Below are positions 20,639 through 35,600 of a DNA stretch of 64,000 nucleotides, one piece after another. This stretch comes from Membranipora membranacea. Its lineage: Eukaryota > Bryozoa > Gymnolaemata > Cheilostomatida > Membraniporidae. The stretch spans positions 11,346,001-11,410,000 of the forward strand of contig OU612073.1 in assembly GCA_914767715.1 (NCBI GenBank), given 5' to 3'. Position 1 is the stretch's first letter. Every line of letters starts with the position of its first letter. The position numbers were made by a program, and so were the translations under genes. The notes under the pieces are model-generated. The model made no database searches. It worked only from the letters and a program-made list of their open reading frames with translations, and was not told the DNA's origin.

Positions 20639-23600
20639 CTGTAAAACAAGATGAAAGCTGCTATTTTAATCAATGCTGAATTAAATAGGGTTTTATTCTA
20701 AACTAAAAAAAACGTTGATTTCCAATCATCTCTGGCTCTTGCATAAAAAAGCTGACATGAAAATAATTGTGACCTACACTATTTCATAACCTATGACCCA
20801 GATCAAGTCATAGATTGCATCCCTATGATTCTCCTTAATGGTTGCAGACTGTTGTCACTTGTAAAAACAGAATCTGTGCCTTACCTGGCTGGCATCCTAA
20901 TAAATCCGAGAACTCTAGAGCCCAAATGTTGTCTGACAAACACTGTGCTCGCTGTGCAGTCTCATTTTCCCATTCATACCCCTTATCACACTCATATTTT
21001 AAATACTCATCAACCTTTTTCTGGTCCATGTACTTATCAGGGAAGAACTCATGGTGGGCATTTGTGACAGCCGGTGGCTGGCTCTTGCATTTTGCATCTG
21101 AAACAAGCCTAAAGTCCTGAACTGGCACAAAAACATCACATCAGAAATGATTATGTATCGTGGTATTATGTATTGTGGTCAGCGCTGATATCATTTGACA
21201 GCGGGAATCTCAGTATACTTCATAAGCCAATAAAGTATCAATGAATCGTTGTTGAGTGCTGAGAGTAGTGGAAGAAAGAGGCTCATAGAATTCACCTAAT
21301 GTAAATATAGAAAGCCAATCTGTCAATGTGAATAGAACAATCGGTATAGTCAATGACTGGTTCATTCCTGTATAGTTGTACTCACAGATACAATTTGGGA
21401 GGATAACAGATTCGATATCTTTATCCCATTCAAGGTTCTCTTGGCATGTGAAAGTCTCAACAATTCCAGACTCAGGACTTGATAGCTCATTGCAAAGCAA
21501 TGTCATTTGTTGAAAGATTTTGCTTGATCCATTCCACGAGTAATTAGCTGAACTGCTGATTTCTGGAGGGTCTGCACACGAGGGCACTGTCAATAAGAGA
21601 TGAAAAGAAAGACTAAGAGAAAAATAATAATGACAAGAAAATTAATGCATCCATTTCTAAATAATTCAATGATTTACTATTATCCTTTTGCTAAATTTCC
21701 AGACTCTCCTGTTACAAGCGTGGAATATTTATAGACTTTTATGGTATTGTTCTGTCCTTTTTTTCTGTTTGGTCATTAAAATTTTCTCAAAATGATTTAG
21801 TTGGGTGGCAGACATTTCACCAATGCACATTTCACCAATGCTATGTTTTGCCAATCACAATTCGCCGAAGTAGCGAAATGAAGTGAATTCAATTTAGATT
21901 ATCCAACAAAGTATTAAAAAAATACGAAACCATTTCATGTTCATCAAGTTCATTTAACTGTGAAGTAAACAATCATGGGTGATAAGAGGCAATAGATCTT
22001 CATACTCGACAGTATGACAGCAATTGCCAGTGTGTCGGGTGGGAGGGACTCACTCCCACCCGATAGGCATGCTGGTCAGAGCAAATATTTTATCAGCCCA
22101 TAAAGTATCAATGAATCGTTGTTGAGTGCTGAGAGTAGTGGAAGAAAGAGGCTCATCGAATTCACCTAATGTAAATATAGAAAGCCAATCTGTCAATGTG
22201 AATAGAATAATCGGTATAGTCAATGACTGGTTCATTCCTGTATAGTTGTACTCACAGATACAATTTGGGAGGATAACAGATTCAATATCTTTATCCCATT
22301 CAAGGCTCTCCTGGCATGTGAAAGTCTCAACAATTCCAGACTCAGGACTTGATAGCTCATTGCAAAGCAATGTAATTTGTTGAAAGATTTTGCTTGAACC
22401 ATTCCACGAGTAATTAGCTGAACTGCTGATTTCTGGAGGGTCTGCACAGGAGGGCACTGTCAATAAGAGATGCAAAGAAAGACTAAGAGAAAAATAATAA
22501 TGACAAGAAAATTAATGCATCCATTTCTAAATAATTCAATGATTTACTACTATCCTTTTGCTAAATTTCCAGACTCTCCTGTTTCAACCGAGGAATATTT
22601 ATAGACTTTTATGGTATTGTTTTGTCCTTTTCTTCTGTTTTGCCATTAAAATTTTCTCAAAATGATTTAGTTGGGTGGCAGACATTTCACCAATGCTATG
22701 TTTTGCCAATCACAATTCGCCGAAGTAGCGAAATGAAATGAATTCAATTTAGATTATCCAACAAAGTATTAAAAAAATACGAAACCATTTCATGTTCATC
22801 AAGTTCATTTAACTGTGAAATAAACAATTATGGGTGAGAAGAGGCAATAGATCTTCACTCGACAGTATGACAACAATTGCCAATGTGTCGTGTGGGAGGG
22901 ACTCACTCCCACCCGATAGGCATGCTGGTCAGAGCAAATATTTTGGCTATAAAAAAAGGTTAAATGTGGATATTGTTTTGCAACCAGACTTTTTGATTTA
23001 CGTCCAGTAAAGATAATTTATTAGGTTTCTAGAATAATAAAACAGAAATCGGTCCGCACGATGAAATCAATATTCTTGAGGGCAAAGCAGAGGAAGCCCA
23101 CAGAGTGCTAGCTCATTTGGTCATGATACATGTGCTCTAATTGTGGTCAGTGCTGATTTCTCATATTTCTGTATATTTCATCAACCCATCGGAGGCCACA
23201 TTGATTGATGAAGAGAATCGAGATACCAGTCGCTATCGTGTAAAGATAGAAGGTACAGTTTAAAGGATGCTACTAAAGCTTTCCAATAGGACAGCAACAA
23301 GAACAAAAACTAAAGTTTTACTCACAGATACAATTAGGTAGAGTGACTGAGTCAATATCATTATCCCACTCAAGGTTTTGCTGGCATGTGAAAGTCTCAT
23401 CAGCATCAGTTTCTGGAATTAATGGCTCATTGCAAACCATTGTCATTTTATGACCAATTTTGTTTGTACCAAACCATGAGTAGTTGGCTGAACTGCTAAC
23501 TGCAGGAGGGTCAGGGCAGTGTGCTTGAAATGAAATCAAATAAAATTCATGATGAATACAAAAGCATTTCATACTCTGCAAGTTTTTTTTCACTAGCCAA

Positions 23601-26600
23601 TGATGGATATATAGTATGTACGGGGAAGGGAGGGGGCAGTAGAATTACTGTTGAATATGTATTAGGTTATGCCATCTGATCTTCATTTTATTTACCAATA
23701 AAAGAAATTATTGTGTTCACTGGACAATAAGGTTGATCGGGCTGCACACCCTAATAATTATTCTAAGTTTGCAAGCTTGAAGAGCTCAACTCAACTCATT
23801 CATTCATGATGACATGTACTAATTGTGGTCAGCGCTGATATCATTTGACAGCGGGAATCTCAGTATACTTTATCAGCCCATAAAGTGTCAATGAATCGTT
23901 GTTGAGTGCTGAGAGTAGTGGAAGAAAGAGGCTCATAGAATTCACCTAATGTAAATATAGAAAGCCAATCTGTCAATGTGAATAAAACAATCGGTATAGT
24001 CAATGACTGGTTCATTCCTGTATAGTTGTACTCACAGATACAATTTGGGAGGATAACAGATTCGATATCTTTATCCCATTCAAGGTTCTCTTGGCATGTG
24101 AAAGTCTCAACAATTCCAGACTCAGGACTTGATAGCTCATTGCAAAGCAATGTCATTTGTTGAAAGATTTCGCTTGAACCATTCCACGAGTAATTAGCTG
24201 AACTGCTGATTTCTGGAGGGTCTGCACAGGAGGGCACTGTCAATAAGAGATGAAAAGAAAGACTAAGAGAAAAATAGTAATGACAAGAAAATTAATGCAT
24301 CCATTTCTAAATAATTCAATGATTTACTACTATCCTTTTGCTAAATTTCCAGACTCTCCTGTTTCAACCGAGGAATATTTATAGACTTTTATGGTATTGT
24401 TTTGTCCTTTTCTTCTGTTTTGCCATTAAAATTTTCTCAAAATGATTTAGTTGGGTGGCAGACATTTCACCAATGCTATGTTTTGCCAATCACAATTCGC
24501 CGATGTAGCGAAATGAACCGAATTCAATTTAGATTATCCAACAAAGTATTAAAAAAATACGAAACCATTTCATGTTCATCAAGTTCATTTAACTGTGAAA
24601 TAAACAATTATGGGTGAGAAGAGGCAATAGATCTTCACTCGACAGTATGACAACAATTGCCAATGTGTCGTGTGGGAGGGACTCACTCCCACCCGATAGG
24701 CATGCTGGTCAGAGCAAATATTTTGGCTATAAAAAAAGGTTAAATGTGGATATTGTTTTGCAACCAGACTTTTTGATTTACGTCCAGTAAAGATAATTAA
24801 TTAGGTTTCTAGAATAATAAAACAGAAATCGGTCCGCACGATGAAATCAATATTCTTGAGGGCAAAGCAGAGGAAGCCCACAGAGTGCTAGCTCATTTGG
24901 TCATGATACATGTGCTCTAATTGTGGTCAGTGCTGATTTCTCATATTTCTGTATATTTCATCAACCCATCGGAGGCCACATTGATTGATGAAGAGAATCG
25001 AGATACCAGTCGCTATCGTGTAAAGATAGAAGGTACAGTTTAAAGGATGCTACTAAAGCTTTCCAATAGGACAGCAACAAGAACAAAAACTAAAGTTTTA
25101 CTCACAGATACAATTAGGTAGAGTGACTGAGTCAATATCATTATCCCACTCAAGGTTTTGCTGGCACGTGAAAGTCTCATCAGCATCAGTTTCTGGAATT
25201 AATGGCTCATTGCAAACCATTGTCATTTTATGACCAATTTTGTTTGTACCAAACCATGAGTAGTTGGCTGAACTGCTAACTGCAGGAGGGTCAGGGCAGT
25301 GTGCTTGAAATGAAATCAAATAAAATTCATGATGAATACAAAAGCATTTCATACTCTGCAAGTTTTTTTTCACTAGCCAATGATGGATATATAGTATGTA
25401 CGGGGAAGGGAGGGGGCAGTAGAATTACTGTTGAATATGTATCAGGTAATGCCATCTGATCTTCATTTTATTTACCAATAAAAGAAATTATTGTGTTCAC
25501 TGGAAAATAAGGTTGATCGGGCTGCACACCCTAATAATTATTCTAAGTTTGCAAGCTTGAAGAGCTCAACTCAACTCATTCATTCATGATGACATGTACT
25601 AATTGTGGTCAGCGCTGATATCATTTGACAGCAGGAATCTCAGTATACTTTATCAGCCCATAAAGTGTCAATGAATCGTTGTTGAGCGCTGAGAGTAGTG
25701 GAAGAAAGAGGCTCATAGAATTCACCTAATGTAAATATAGAAAGCCAATCTGTCAATGTGAATAGAACAATCGGTATAGTCAATGACTGGTTCATTCCTG
25801 TATAGTTGTACTCACAGATACAATTTGGGAGGATAACAGATTCGATATCTTCATCCCATTCAAGGTTCTCTTGGCATGTGAAAGTCTCAACAATTCCAGA
25901 CTCAGGACTTGATAGCTCATTGCAAAGCAATGTCATTTGTTGAAAGATTTCGCTTGAACCATTCCACGAGTAATTAGCTGAACTGCTGATTTCTGGAGGG
26001 TCTGCACAGGAGGGCACTGTCAATAAGAGATGAAAAGAAAGACTAAGAGAAAAATAATAATGACAAGAAAATTAATGCATCCATTTCTAAATAATTCAAT
26101 GATTTACTACTATCATTTTGCTAAATTTCCAGACTCTCCTGTTTCAAGCGAGGAGTATTTATAGACTTTTATGGTATTGTTTTGTCCTTTTTTTCTGTTT
26201 TGTCATTAAAATTTTCTCAAAATGATTTAGTTGGGTGGCAGACATTTCACCAATGCACATTTCGCCAATGCTATGTTTTGCCAATCACAATTCGCCGATG
26301 TAGCGAAATGAACCGAATTCAATTTAGATTATCCAACAAAGTATTAAAAAAATACGAAACCATTTCATGTTCATCAAGTTCATTTATCTGTGAAATAAAC
26401 AATTATGGGTGAGAAGAGGCAATAGATCTTCATACTCGACAGTATGACAACAATTGCCAATGTGTCGGGTGGAAGAGACTCACTCCCACCCAATAGGCAT
26501 GCTGGTCAGAGCAAATATTTTGGCTATAAAAAAAGGTTAAATGTGGATATTGTTTTGCAACCAGACTTTGATTTACGTCCAGTAAAGATAATTTATTAGG

Positions 26601-29600
26601 TTTCTAGGATAATAAAACAGAAGTCGGTCCGCACGACGAAATCAATATTCTTGAGGGCAAAGCAGAGGAAGCCCACATGTGCTCTAATTGTGGTCAGTGC
26701 TGATTTCTCATATTTCTGTATATTTCATCAACCCATCAGAGGCCACATTGATTGATGAAGAGAATCGAGATACCAGTCGCTATCGTGTAAAGATAGAAGG
26801 TACAGTTTAAAGGATGCTACTAAAGCTTTCCAATAGGACAGCAACAAGAACAAAAACTACAGTTTTACTCACTGATACAATTAGGTAGAGTGACTGAGTC
26901 AATATCATTATCCCACTCAAGGTTTTGCTGGCATGTGAAAGTCTCATCAGCATCAGTTTCTGGAATTAATGGCTCATTGCAGAGCAATGTCACTTGATCA
27001 CCGACCCCCTTTGTACCGTTCCATGAGTATTTCGCTGAACCGCTTATTGCTGGAGGGTCAGGACAGGACGCTTTCAAGGAGATAAAACAAGTCTTAGAGA
27101 ATACAAAAATATTTTCATTCATTTCAGTGTTTTGATTTAATAGTTCACATATTTTCCTACCGGCTGAAAGAAATACCTGTATTGATAAGCTCAATAGGTT
27201 TTGCATATCATCACCCAATAGGGATTTCAGTAGTGGTTTAAGATCATGGTAATTCTACCATAGAGTGAAAGGAGACTGATGACAGTGTAGAAAATGTGCA
27301 TTAATCAATTTTGAATCTTGATAATTATCACTTCAATCACATCCCATTTTTAGACTCAATTTACTTATCCAACATAATCGAAAAGAGAAAACACCGAAAT
27401 ATTCCGTTGTTTCAGATTTGACCAAAGCTGCTGGAAATGAGTCAGTAAGCTACAAATGGGCCCACCATACAACTGCCATAGCCATGCAGTTGTGGGTGAA
27501 ACAAGTAGGAAGGCATAGCTAGCCAATTGGACTTCAACAAGCCAACAAGATGTACAAAAGCTCGTAGTTTACTTACGCACACAATCTGGAAAGATAACTG
27601 TTTCAATATCCTCATTCCATGTAAGGTTTTGTTGACATGTGAAAGTTCCAACAATGCCATTATCAGGACTTGATGGCTCATCGCATAGTAGTTCAAGTTG
27701 ATGATAGATGAGGTTGGAACCATTCCATGCCAAATTGGCTGAACCGGGTATGGTTGGAGGGTCTGGACATGTAAAGTCTTGCTCGTCTAAAAACAAGAAA
27801 ATAGCCTACTGAACCTTTGTTGGTGTGATGTTTCTCAGCTTTTATATCTGAGACCCGAAAAACAGGCTTACATATTTTTACAGACTGTTTATGGCAAAAC
27901 AGAGGTTGGGCTGCCCCTAAAGAGGGAAGCAAGTTGCCTGAAATCAATATATTGAGGGTGCGATATATTCTAAGAACTAGAGTGCATCCTAGAGGTGAGG
28001 CCATAGAGGACCTACTGAACTTGAGTGTGTAGCAAGCTGCCAAAAATTGAAACGGTGTTAATCACCCATTGGCAGTGACACTTTGTCTTAGCCAAAAGGC
28101 AGAGAAACGATATTTTAACAGACTGAGTACTGGGTACAGCGATAACATATATAGATAACAGATAATAGATCTCTTTACTAATTTGAATTTATTTCCAATA
28201 TAGGATTGCACAGCGAGGATGAAGGTCTCACCATGTACTTCATAGAGCGTGACAAATCTATTGAATTTATCACATGTGGACTGATCCCAACCGCTATCAC
28301 ACCTTCCAAATTCACAGAGAGACATGTCGTCCATTCTATCATAGAAACCATACATATGGTTACTACAGGATAGGCGAGTCCTAGTTGCTGACACTGTATG
28401 TAATTAAAAAAGATCATTTGTCACTCTCGATAGTTGATTTGTGAAAATTTGTGCATATAAAATAACCTCTACATTACTTTCACTTTGCTCAATAATAAAA
28501 GAAGATGTGGAGTAGAATTTTGCGAGATGTTTCCCATTAATGTCAGACACAAAATCAAATTCTATTTTTCTTTGACAATATAAAAATGTTAAGTTCCATA
28601 CAGCACATTCAACTCACGTTGCTCAGCGACAACAAAAAGATCTCCTTCTGAAAGGCAGTATAGTTTTACTTTGTCTACAGTTTCAACGATAAAGCCAGGA
28701 ACTCCTTGGAATGTTGGTGAGACCACATTTTGTCCATTAGTTGATAATCCATAGCATCCCAAAGGGGTGTCATCTGATAAAGCAAGAGGGAACAACTCAA
28801 TTTGTTTGAAACGGATAAAAGGATCATTTGGAAACAAAGAACATTGACAATGGAGTTTAAACAGTAGCCTCTTACAAGACATAAACTGTATCCTGTGCTG
28901 TCTTGCTGTCATGCTGTCTTGCTGTCATGCTGTCAAGCTGTCATGTTGTCATGTCATGTTGTCATGCTGTCATGCTGTCTTGTTGTCATGCTGTCATGCT
29001 GTCAAGCTGTCATGTTGTCATGTCATGTTGTCATGCTGTCATTTTGTCATGCCGTTATGACGTCATGTTGTCATGTTGTCTTGCTGTCATTCTGTCAGGC
29101 TGTCATGCCTTCAAGCTGTCATGTTGTCCTGGTGTCATGGTGTCATGATGCAATCTAGGTGAGCTTGATATATTCCCTTAGACTGTTTCTTTGGCTTCGA
29201 CCAATATATCAAACAGCAACTACTACATGCAAGTGAGCCAGAAAAACGTATGAAATTGAGAATTATTCTCCAAAATAAAGAGATTTGAATGGTGGGTAAT
29301 TTGAAACATGTATTATATCTCACTTGCTCTTAGATCCAGAATCTGCTTCACCTTTTTCCAGCTTGACAAACTATCGCCAATCACCTCTACTCTGATAATA
29401 GGTTTGTTCTCCCAATCAATGAGTTTTACAGCAATGGCTGAGGCAATCTTGGGCTGGAGTGCAATAGTCATGATAATGCCTTTACTCGATAGAGGACCTG
29501 TAGCCTACCAACAAACCAAAGCAATGTTCTTAAATCCGAAATAAAAATTTGAACATTGCTAATTCTTGAGACTCCTATTCCTGCTTGTCCTATTAGTGAA

Positions 29601-32600
29601 CTGTTCAAGTAACTGGTGATGTAATGCTTGCTTTTGGGACTTTTTGATATTAGTTACTGTTAGATTGGCATTTTGCTATCTCATAACATACAAAAGGAAT
29701 CGCACATAACTAGATGAATGTCATGATGCCATGGTTACTAAGACATACAGCAATGATGGCGTCTTCCCATTGGTTCGCAATATTTCTGAAAGATATATCA
29801 CAACTGATTGGGTTAGTATCGTGCAGTCCATAGGTTTCCGATCCTGCCACATCAAGATCGCCCCTCCCTATATAAATAAGTTTGAAAGTACAGTAGTAAG
29901 AACTTTAAATTATTCAACTAAGATGCTCCATCAAACATTCAAGCTCAAGAAGTACAATCAGTACGATCATTACTTCTTTTACTTGTCCCCCCAAATTTGA
30001 TATCAGCATATCTGTTTCACCACATTACCAACTTTCATCTTAATGACTTGGCCAAGGAAATGAGTAGCAATAGATAATAGAGATACGTTGATTTCTCCTG
30101 TTACATGACTAAGGTGCTAGTCAGGTTTGTTTTGGTACGGTTGATAAAGTTCCATCACTGCAGAAATTTCCATCTTAAAATACTGCTGGCCCACAGGCAA
30201 ATGTGTGCTTATTGAATATTGTATTAAAAAATGGGCTGCTCCGCAACTTCCCATACATTTCTATAGCTGCAGCCTCATACATTCTTCGTTGATAAAGGCT
30301 ATTGGCCATGTCAAACTCTATTGTTCGAATGCAATAAATATTGGTGAAGGTATACGAAGGACTCTTCTGCACGGCACGGCATGGCATTCATCATTTTTCT
30401 TCTTTGGGAACCCAGCTTTGGGACCTTCAACATCATCGCAGATAAATATATATTACTTAACCAGAACAGCACCTACCTAGTAATGTTATGCCTCTGATCA
30501 AATGAAACCCATCCACAAAAGTCAGCTCAAGTGTGTCAGCAGCATTCGTATTGAAGTGAAATCCCATACCGCTGAAATCCCATTGGTCAGTAGAAAATAA
30601 TTCTGGACGTAATTGGGTTACTTCAGGTACTGAGTTTCCAACAGTCTGACTTGCTAGCTGCACTACTCCACTGCTTTCCATGTATACCGGCACTAAAAGA
30701 AACACAATCTGTCCTGTGTTTTGATCAATGACATCGACGAATCAGGTTTGAGGATCAGGATAAAGTTTTGGGTTAGGAGTTGTAATCATGTGATTCAGGT
30801 TTGATTGTGCCCTGAGTGGGTACCATAGCCACAACTTTCACCGCAGTAACCTGATGCATCATCGACTGCGCTACAAATGCATATAAAAAATTGAGATATA
30901 GCATTAAACATGGCACTCCAGGCTGGAAACATATTTTGGCTGCCTGCATGAGTATAATATTGTTAAATGACATCATTTTCACTCTCATTGAAAAGAATGG
31001 AAATCACCCTCACAGGTAAGAAAAACTCTCAGAGACATCAATTACTCTTGCCTTACAAGATTCATTCTCTTTGTGCATCATTCAAAACTTTATGTCAAGT
31101 ACTGAAATATTGATCTGTGGGTAATGAATCTAAATTTATGACAGCTAAATACCCATTTGCCCACCTGTTTTTACAGAGTTCACAGAAGGTATGTGCATGC
31201 GTATAAAATAAATATAAGTGTGTGTGTAGTGTTAGGAAGCCTTCAGTCAACCGTTAAACACCTGATAAGATTGTTAGATGGATTTGAATGTAGTCTTTGT
31301 GTTCTAGAGAAGGCAGGCCCCTAGAGACCTAGTCTGGTACTGTCTTAGAAAACGATGAGTCCACAGATAGTAGGCCTGTACCATCAAAGATGTATGAACA
31401 TTAAACAGCATCATTTCTTACAACAAGACGAAAACAGAAGACATGGCGATATAAGTGGTACCTATTCCTCATGATCTTCATCACTAAGGAATCTCTTGAG
31501 TACATCCTTTGGTAATGCTGTTTGACAACGATTGTGTTATCGGAGGTTAGACTAAGTAAAAACCAAGATGGATTGGAGAACTGGTCGGATGCTCGGCAGT
31601 CGCATCTCTGAAAGTCAGCAGGCCAATACCAAGACATATGCCAGGGGCTTGGATCTACTGCAGACCAAAGTAAAGAGATAAGACAAAGGATGCTCAACGC
31701 TCGCATGCCTGGGAACCACAAAAGACTAAAAGCGAAGATATGTAAAAGAAATTGTAAAGAGGAGAACGAAGTCTTGGAATGGATAGGGAGAGTTGACATG
31801 AGTGCTTTGTGACGTGAACATTCCAACCCAGTTACTGTTGTACAAAACAGCTCTCAAGCTAGCACTGATGTAAGGAAATGAGATTAGAGCCTTGTCACAT
31901 AGACAAGAAGATAAAATCAGAAAATGAGGATGGTCAATCACATTTATAATTAAGGCTGAATAATCAATGTTAAGGAAGTGAGGATAGCAGTGAGAATGAG
32001 AAGACCGAAGATTCAGTGGTGAAGAGAGATAGGAATGAGGATACAAGAAAAGAGGCAAAGAGAGAAACCAAAGAGGGTGTTTGATACAGTTAAGGAAGCT
32101 ATGTGAAGATTGAGCCTCCCAGGTGACGATGTAAGAGACATGATTGAATAGAACTCGCTGACAAAGTTTGGTGCCCTCCACAATCACAACACAACCTGTA
32201 ACACAGCGGATTAGGAGAAGATGGTGAGAAATTAATGCTTTTTCAGGATTACCGTGACAATCAAATACTCTTGACTTTAAATCTACTCAAATCTTACTTG
32301 ACAGTGTATTTTGAGCTTGGTACAAACCTCTAGTGCAGTGAGCTAGGAATATAAACTCCTTATCATATTTAGTTTTATCTAGTCGTATGTGGTAAGGTCC
32401 GACATCGTAAGCACCATTCTTCCATAGTTGTGCACAAGATACGGCTAGGCGTGGGTACATACCTTAAAGTGATATGCATGATCTATTGAAGAGTGAAGCA
32501 AGCATTTAAACCTGACCCCATGTTGACTGGCAAATGCAATGCACTAATTAAGCTTTCTTAATATACCGTAGACAATGGAATGCACTATCTCCCTAATTCT

Positions 32601-35600
32601 GATGTCCAATCATTGGCAACAGAGCTTTTCAGGCCTCAAATCTAAAGTACTGGCATCTTGCTTATTTCAAATGTACTAGAATGACGAAACGGCCATTTTC
32701 CTTTTCTATGCTTTACACATGTGCAGAAGCTTGAGATGAAAGCCATAATAAATAAATCACTAGTTATCACATTTTTCAAAATGCTACCTTCCTCCACAAC
32801 TGTGGCAATTGAAGTATGAAGATCATATTCACCCAAATTACTTGTAGAAAAAGGCACATAATGGGTGTGTGGGTAGGACAACTTCTCATAACTTTCTATT
32901 CCTAGACAAGTTTTCATTTGGCTGTTTTTAGCATATTACATTTTGTAGATATAGATGCAAGATAGAAAAAGGTTCAGAGGCATGCATTTCATTTGCCAAT
33001 CAGAACCTCACCTTATTTACTTTTGAGGGACACAAAAAAACTGCTCAATAAGTTGCCTTCAACTTTAAGAAGTATAACTTACTTAGATCGAAGACTCTTG
33101 CATATGTAGCAAGCGATGGACACTGCTGGATGGTGCCTGGATCTGGACATGGAGTGCCATAGCACTTAGAAGGATCTTGAAGTATACTTGTCTCATTCAA
33201 CAAATCTAAAATAGAAAACAACTAACTTCAAATTTAGGTTAAATTCAAATCCAAGCGAATATTATGCTCCAAATATGTTACATAATTTATCAACTTTCTG
33301 AAAATCACTTACCAATTGCGCTGCACATGCATGCGCTATCTGTTACATAGGCTAGCTTGACTGTATATGAACTATCGACATTATTCATCCCTCTGCATAT
33401 TTCGATGCACCCATATATGTTCAAAAGACGAGATGGATTTCTGATATATCTGGCTCCTGGGACAGTCATCCCTGACTCTATGTCAGCAATGGATACGCAA
33501 CCCAAGTCACCTGAAACAGATATGGCTCATAGCCAACTGTTGTGCAAACTCCAGTTCCTGTTCAATTTAAGAGTGAGGGCAAGATTGTCTTGTAGAGAAC
33601 CGGCACAAACATTTGAGTGCATTGCAGTACTTGCACTATATTTTTATCAGTAATCTCAATGGTCTCAATGTCCATAACTAACAGGGAATTGTTGCAGAAT
33701 TATGAAAAAGTGATAACAAAATTTATTTAGGTTATAATGTGATTGACATTTATAACTATGTTAGTGATTGATAAGTGACAACATACCGGAGTGTCTCGCA
33801 CAGTAAACGGTGTCAGTGTTGCTGTCCACATTTTCAGGCTTCCCAGCATCAAAATTTTCAAATGCCGGAGGGACACCCGTCATATGCATAGAGGCTGCCG
33901 GATAATTTGGAAAACCGACAGTAATGTGTTGCGCAAATGGCCATGTCATAACAAGCTCACCTGTTGTGTGGGAACCACTAGAAAATGATAACATAGTATA
34001 TGGCTTGAAAAACGAGCGAAGTTGATTAAGGAGAAGATATGATGTCACATATCTACTCATGGATTAGGGGAACATTTCTGACCCTGAACAAGCGTATTAT
34101 GGCAATTTATGTATGATTGCTGGAAACAATTTTTCATTTTTGATTGGTCCAAAAGTTCAGTAATGCTACAGCAGACCCCTTGTAAATATTCGTCGAGTAG
34201 CTTGCGTGAGTTTTTAAAGGCTGTTATTGGGACATCAGTCAACGTATAATGTCAAAGCTGCCAGAATTTTACCTAGATCCAATTACTGACACAAAGTTAA
34301 ATACTAATGTAATTTCTCCACAAATAGCCATACTTAGTATTTTACCACTAATCCATGAATTCATATCAATACATGCAGTCACTGTTGACAGACTTGCAGC
34401 ACATCATTTGTCTTGTCAGCTTGCACAAAGATTTCTCATAATAATTTGTCTCAGCCCAGTGTTCATAAAAAGGTTTTGCAGCTTTAAAAGCAGCTACTCA
34501 AACTGCCCAATCAAATAGGGCAAAAAAAAAGAGTTTTTAAACATGCATATGGAACCATTTATTTGCAGCCAAAACCAATTCTGAGAATTAGATGAGTGAA
34601 GGATTTTTTAAAAAAGAATTTCTAAGACTAAAACAAGAATTTACACAAAGGTACTAGAACCAAAATGAATAAGGCAGCTCTTTTAATAATCAAGGTCTGT
34701 GTAATCTTCAACACCTGAATTAGTCAAACTTGATTATGGCAAGCCTTACAGACGAATGACCTCGGGAATTTGTTCAAAATAATAATGATTTCACTCAAAA
34801 TAACATAATTTGTCACTCACCCAAACACATTGTACTTAGACATAAACCCACTCAATATATTTGTAGGCCCTGCCAACCAAGGTATATGCGGACGAAGATC
34901 AGCTTGAAAAGTCGTTAGTGCGTCCGTAAAATTTATTCTACAAATAGTTTTGTAATTATATAACTGATTAGCTATGAAGAATTTGGTTCATGATTCAAGA
35001 TGATTGGGAAGAAATTTGAAAAGCGAACTCGAAGCATGAAAAATATTTTGAATTAACAACCTCGCAGAAAATCTATCTATGGAATGTTTGATAATTATAT
35101 TAAGTTTTCTTGCCACATTTTGATAAAAAAATGATTTCAAATGTGATTCGATTCTAGTGTGATTAAGTTCAAGCATTACATCATCATCTAGCATTGTTGA
35201 TTATTCATCAATTGAGTTCAGCAGTATAAGATGAATAATTGAGTCACTGTTCTGTACCCTTGCTGGACATTAAACTTGAATTATTTCAAATTGACACAAC
35301 AACAAACCTTCTCACTTGAGTTTAATCAATTTCATTATTATATAGGAAAACATGGAGGATTGCTTACCCAACACCATATGGTCCTTCCTCAAGTTGAGCA
35401 GGATATGATGGGTGTGAATCGGAATTAGGAAATCTAGTCTGTGGAATAGAAAAGAGATTTTTTGCACGCTGTTGAGGTAATGATTTTACTGTGAGTCAAC
35501 ATGCAAGACAGATTTGAGAAATCTGCCCTCCCTAATTTCACAAGTACAATACAATACATACGCTACCACATTACCATACTGCCTGCCTGCTTGCATTGTG

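Noticed and set aside
28895-29158. Two overlapping Cys/Leu/Ser-rich open frames
   Set aside because: Produced by the decamer array; periodic and without gene signals.
31401-32187. Two long minus-strand open frames of 141 and 153 codons
   Set aside because: They overlap in different frames over a purine/pyrimidine-biased intron segment, have no domain and do not match gene Y exon phases; gene X lacks them.
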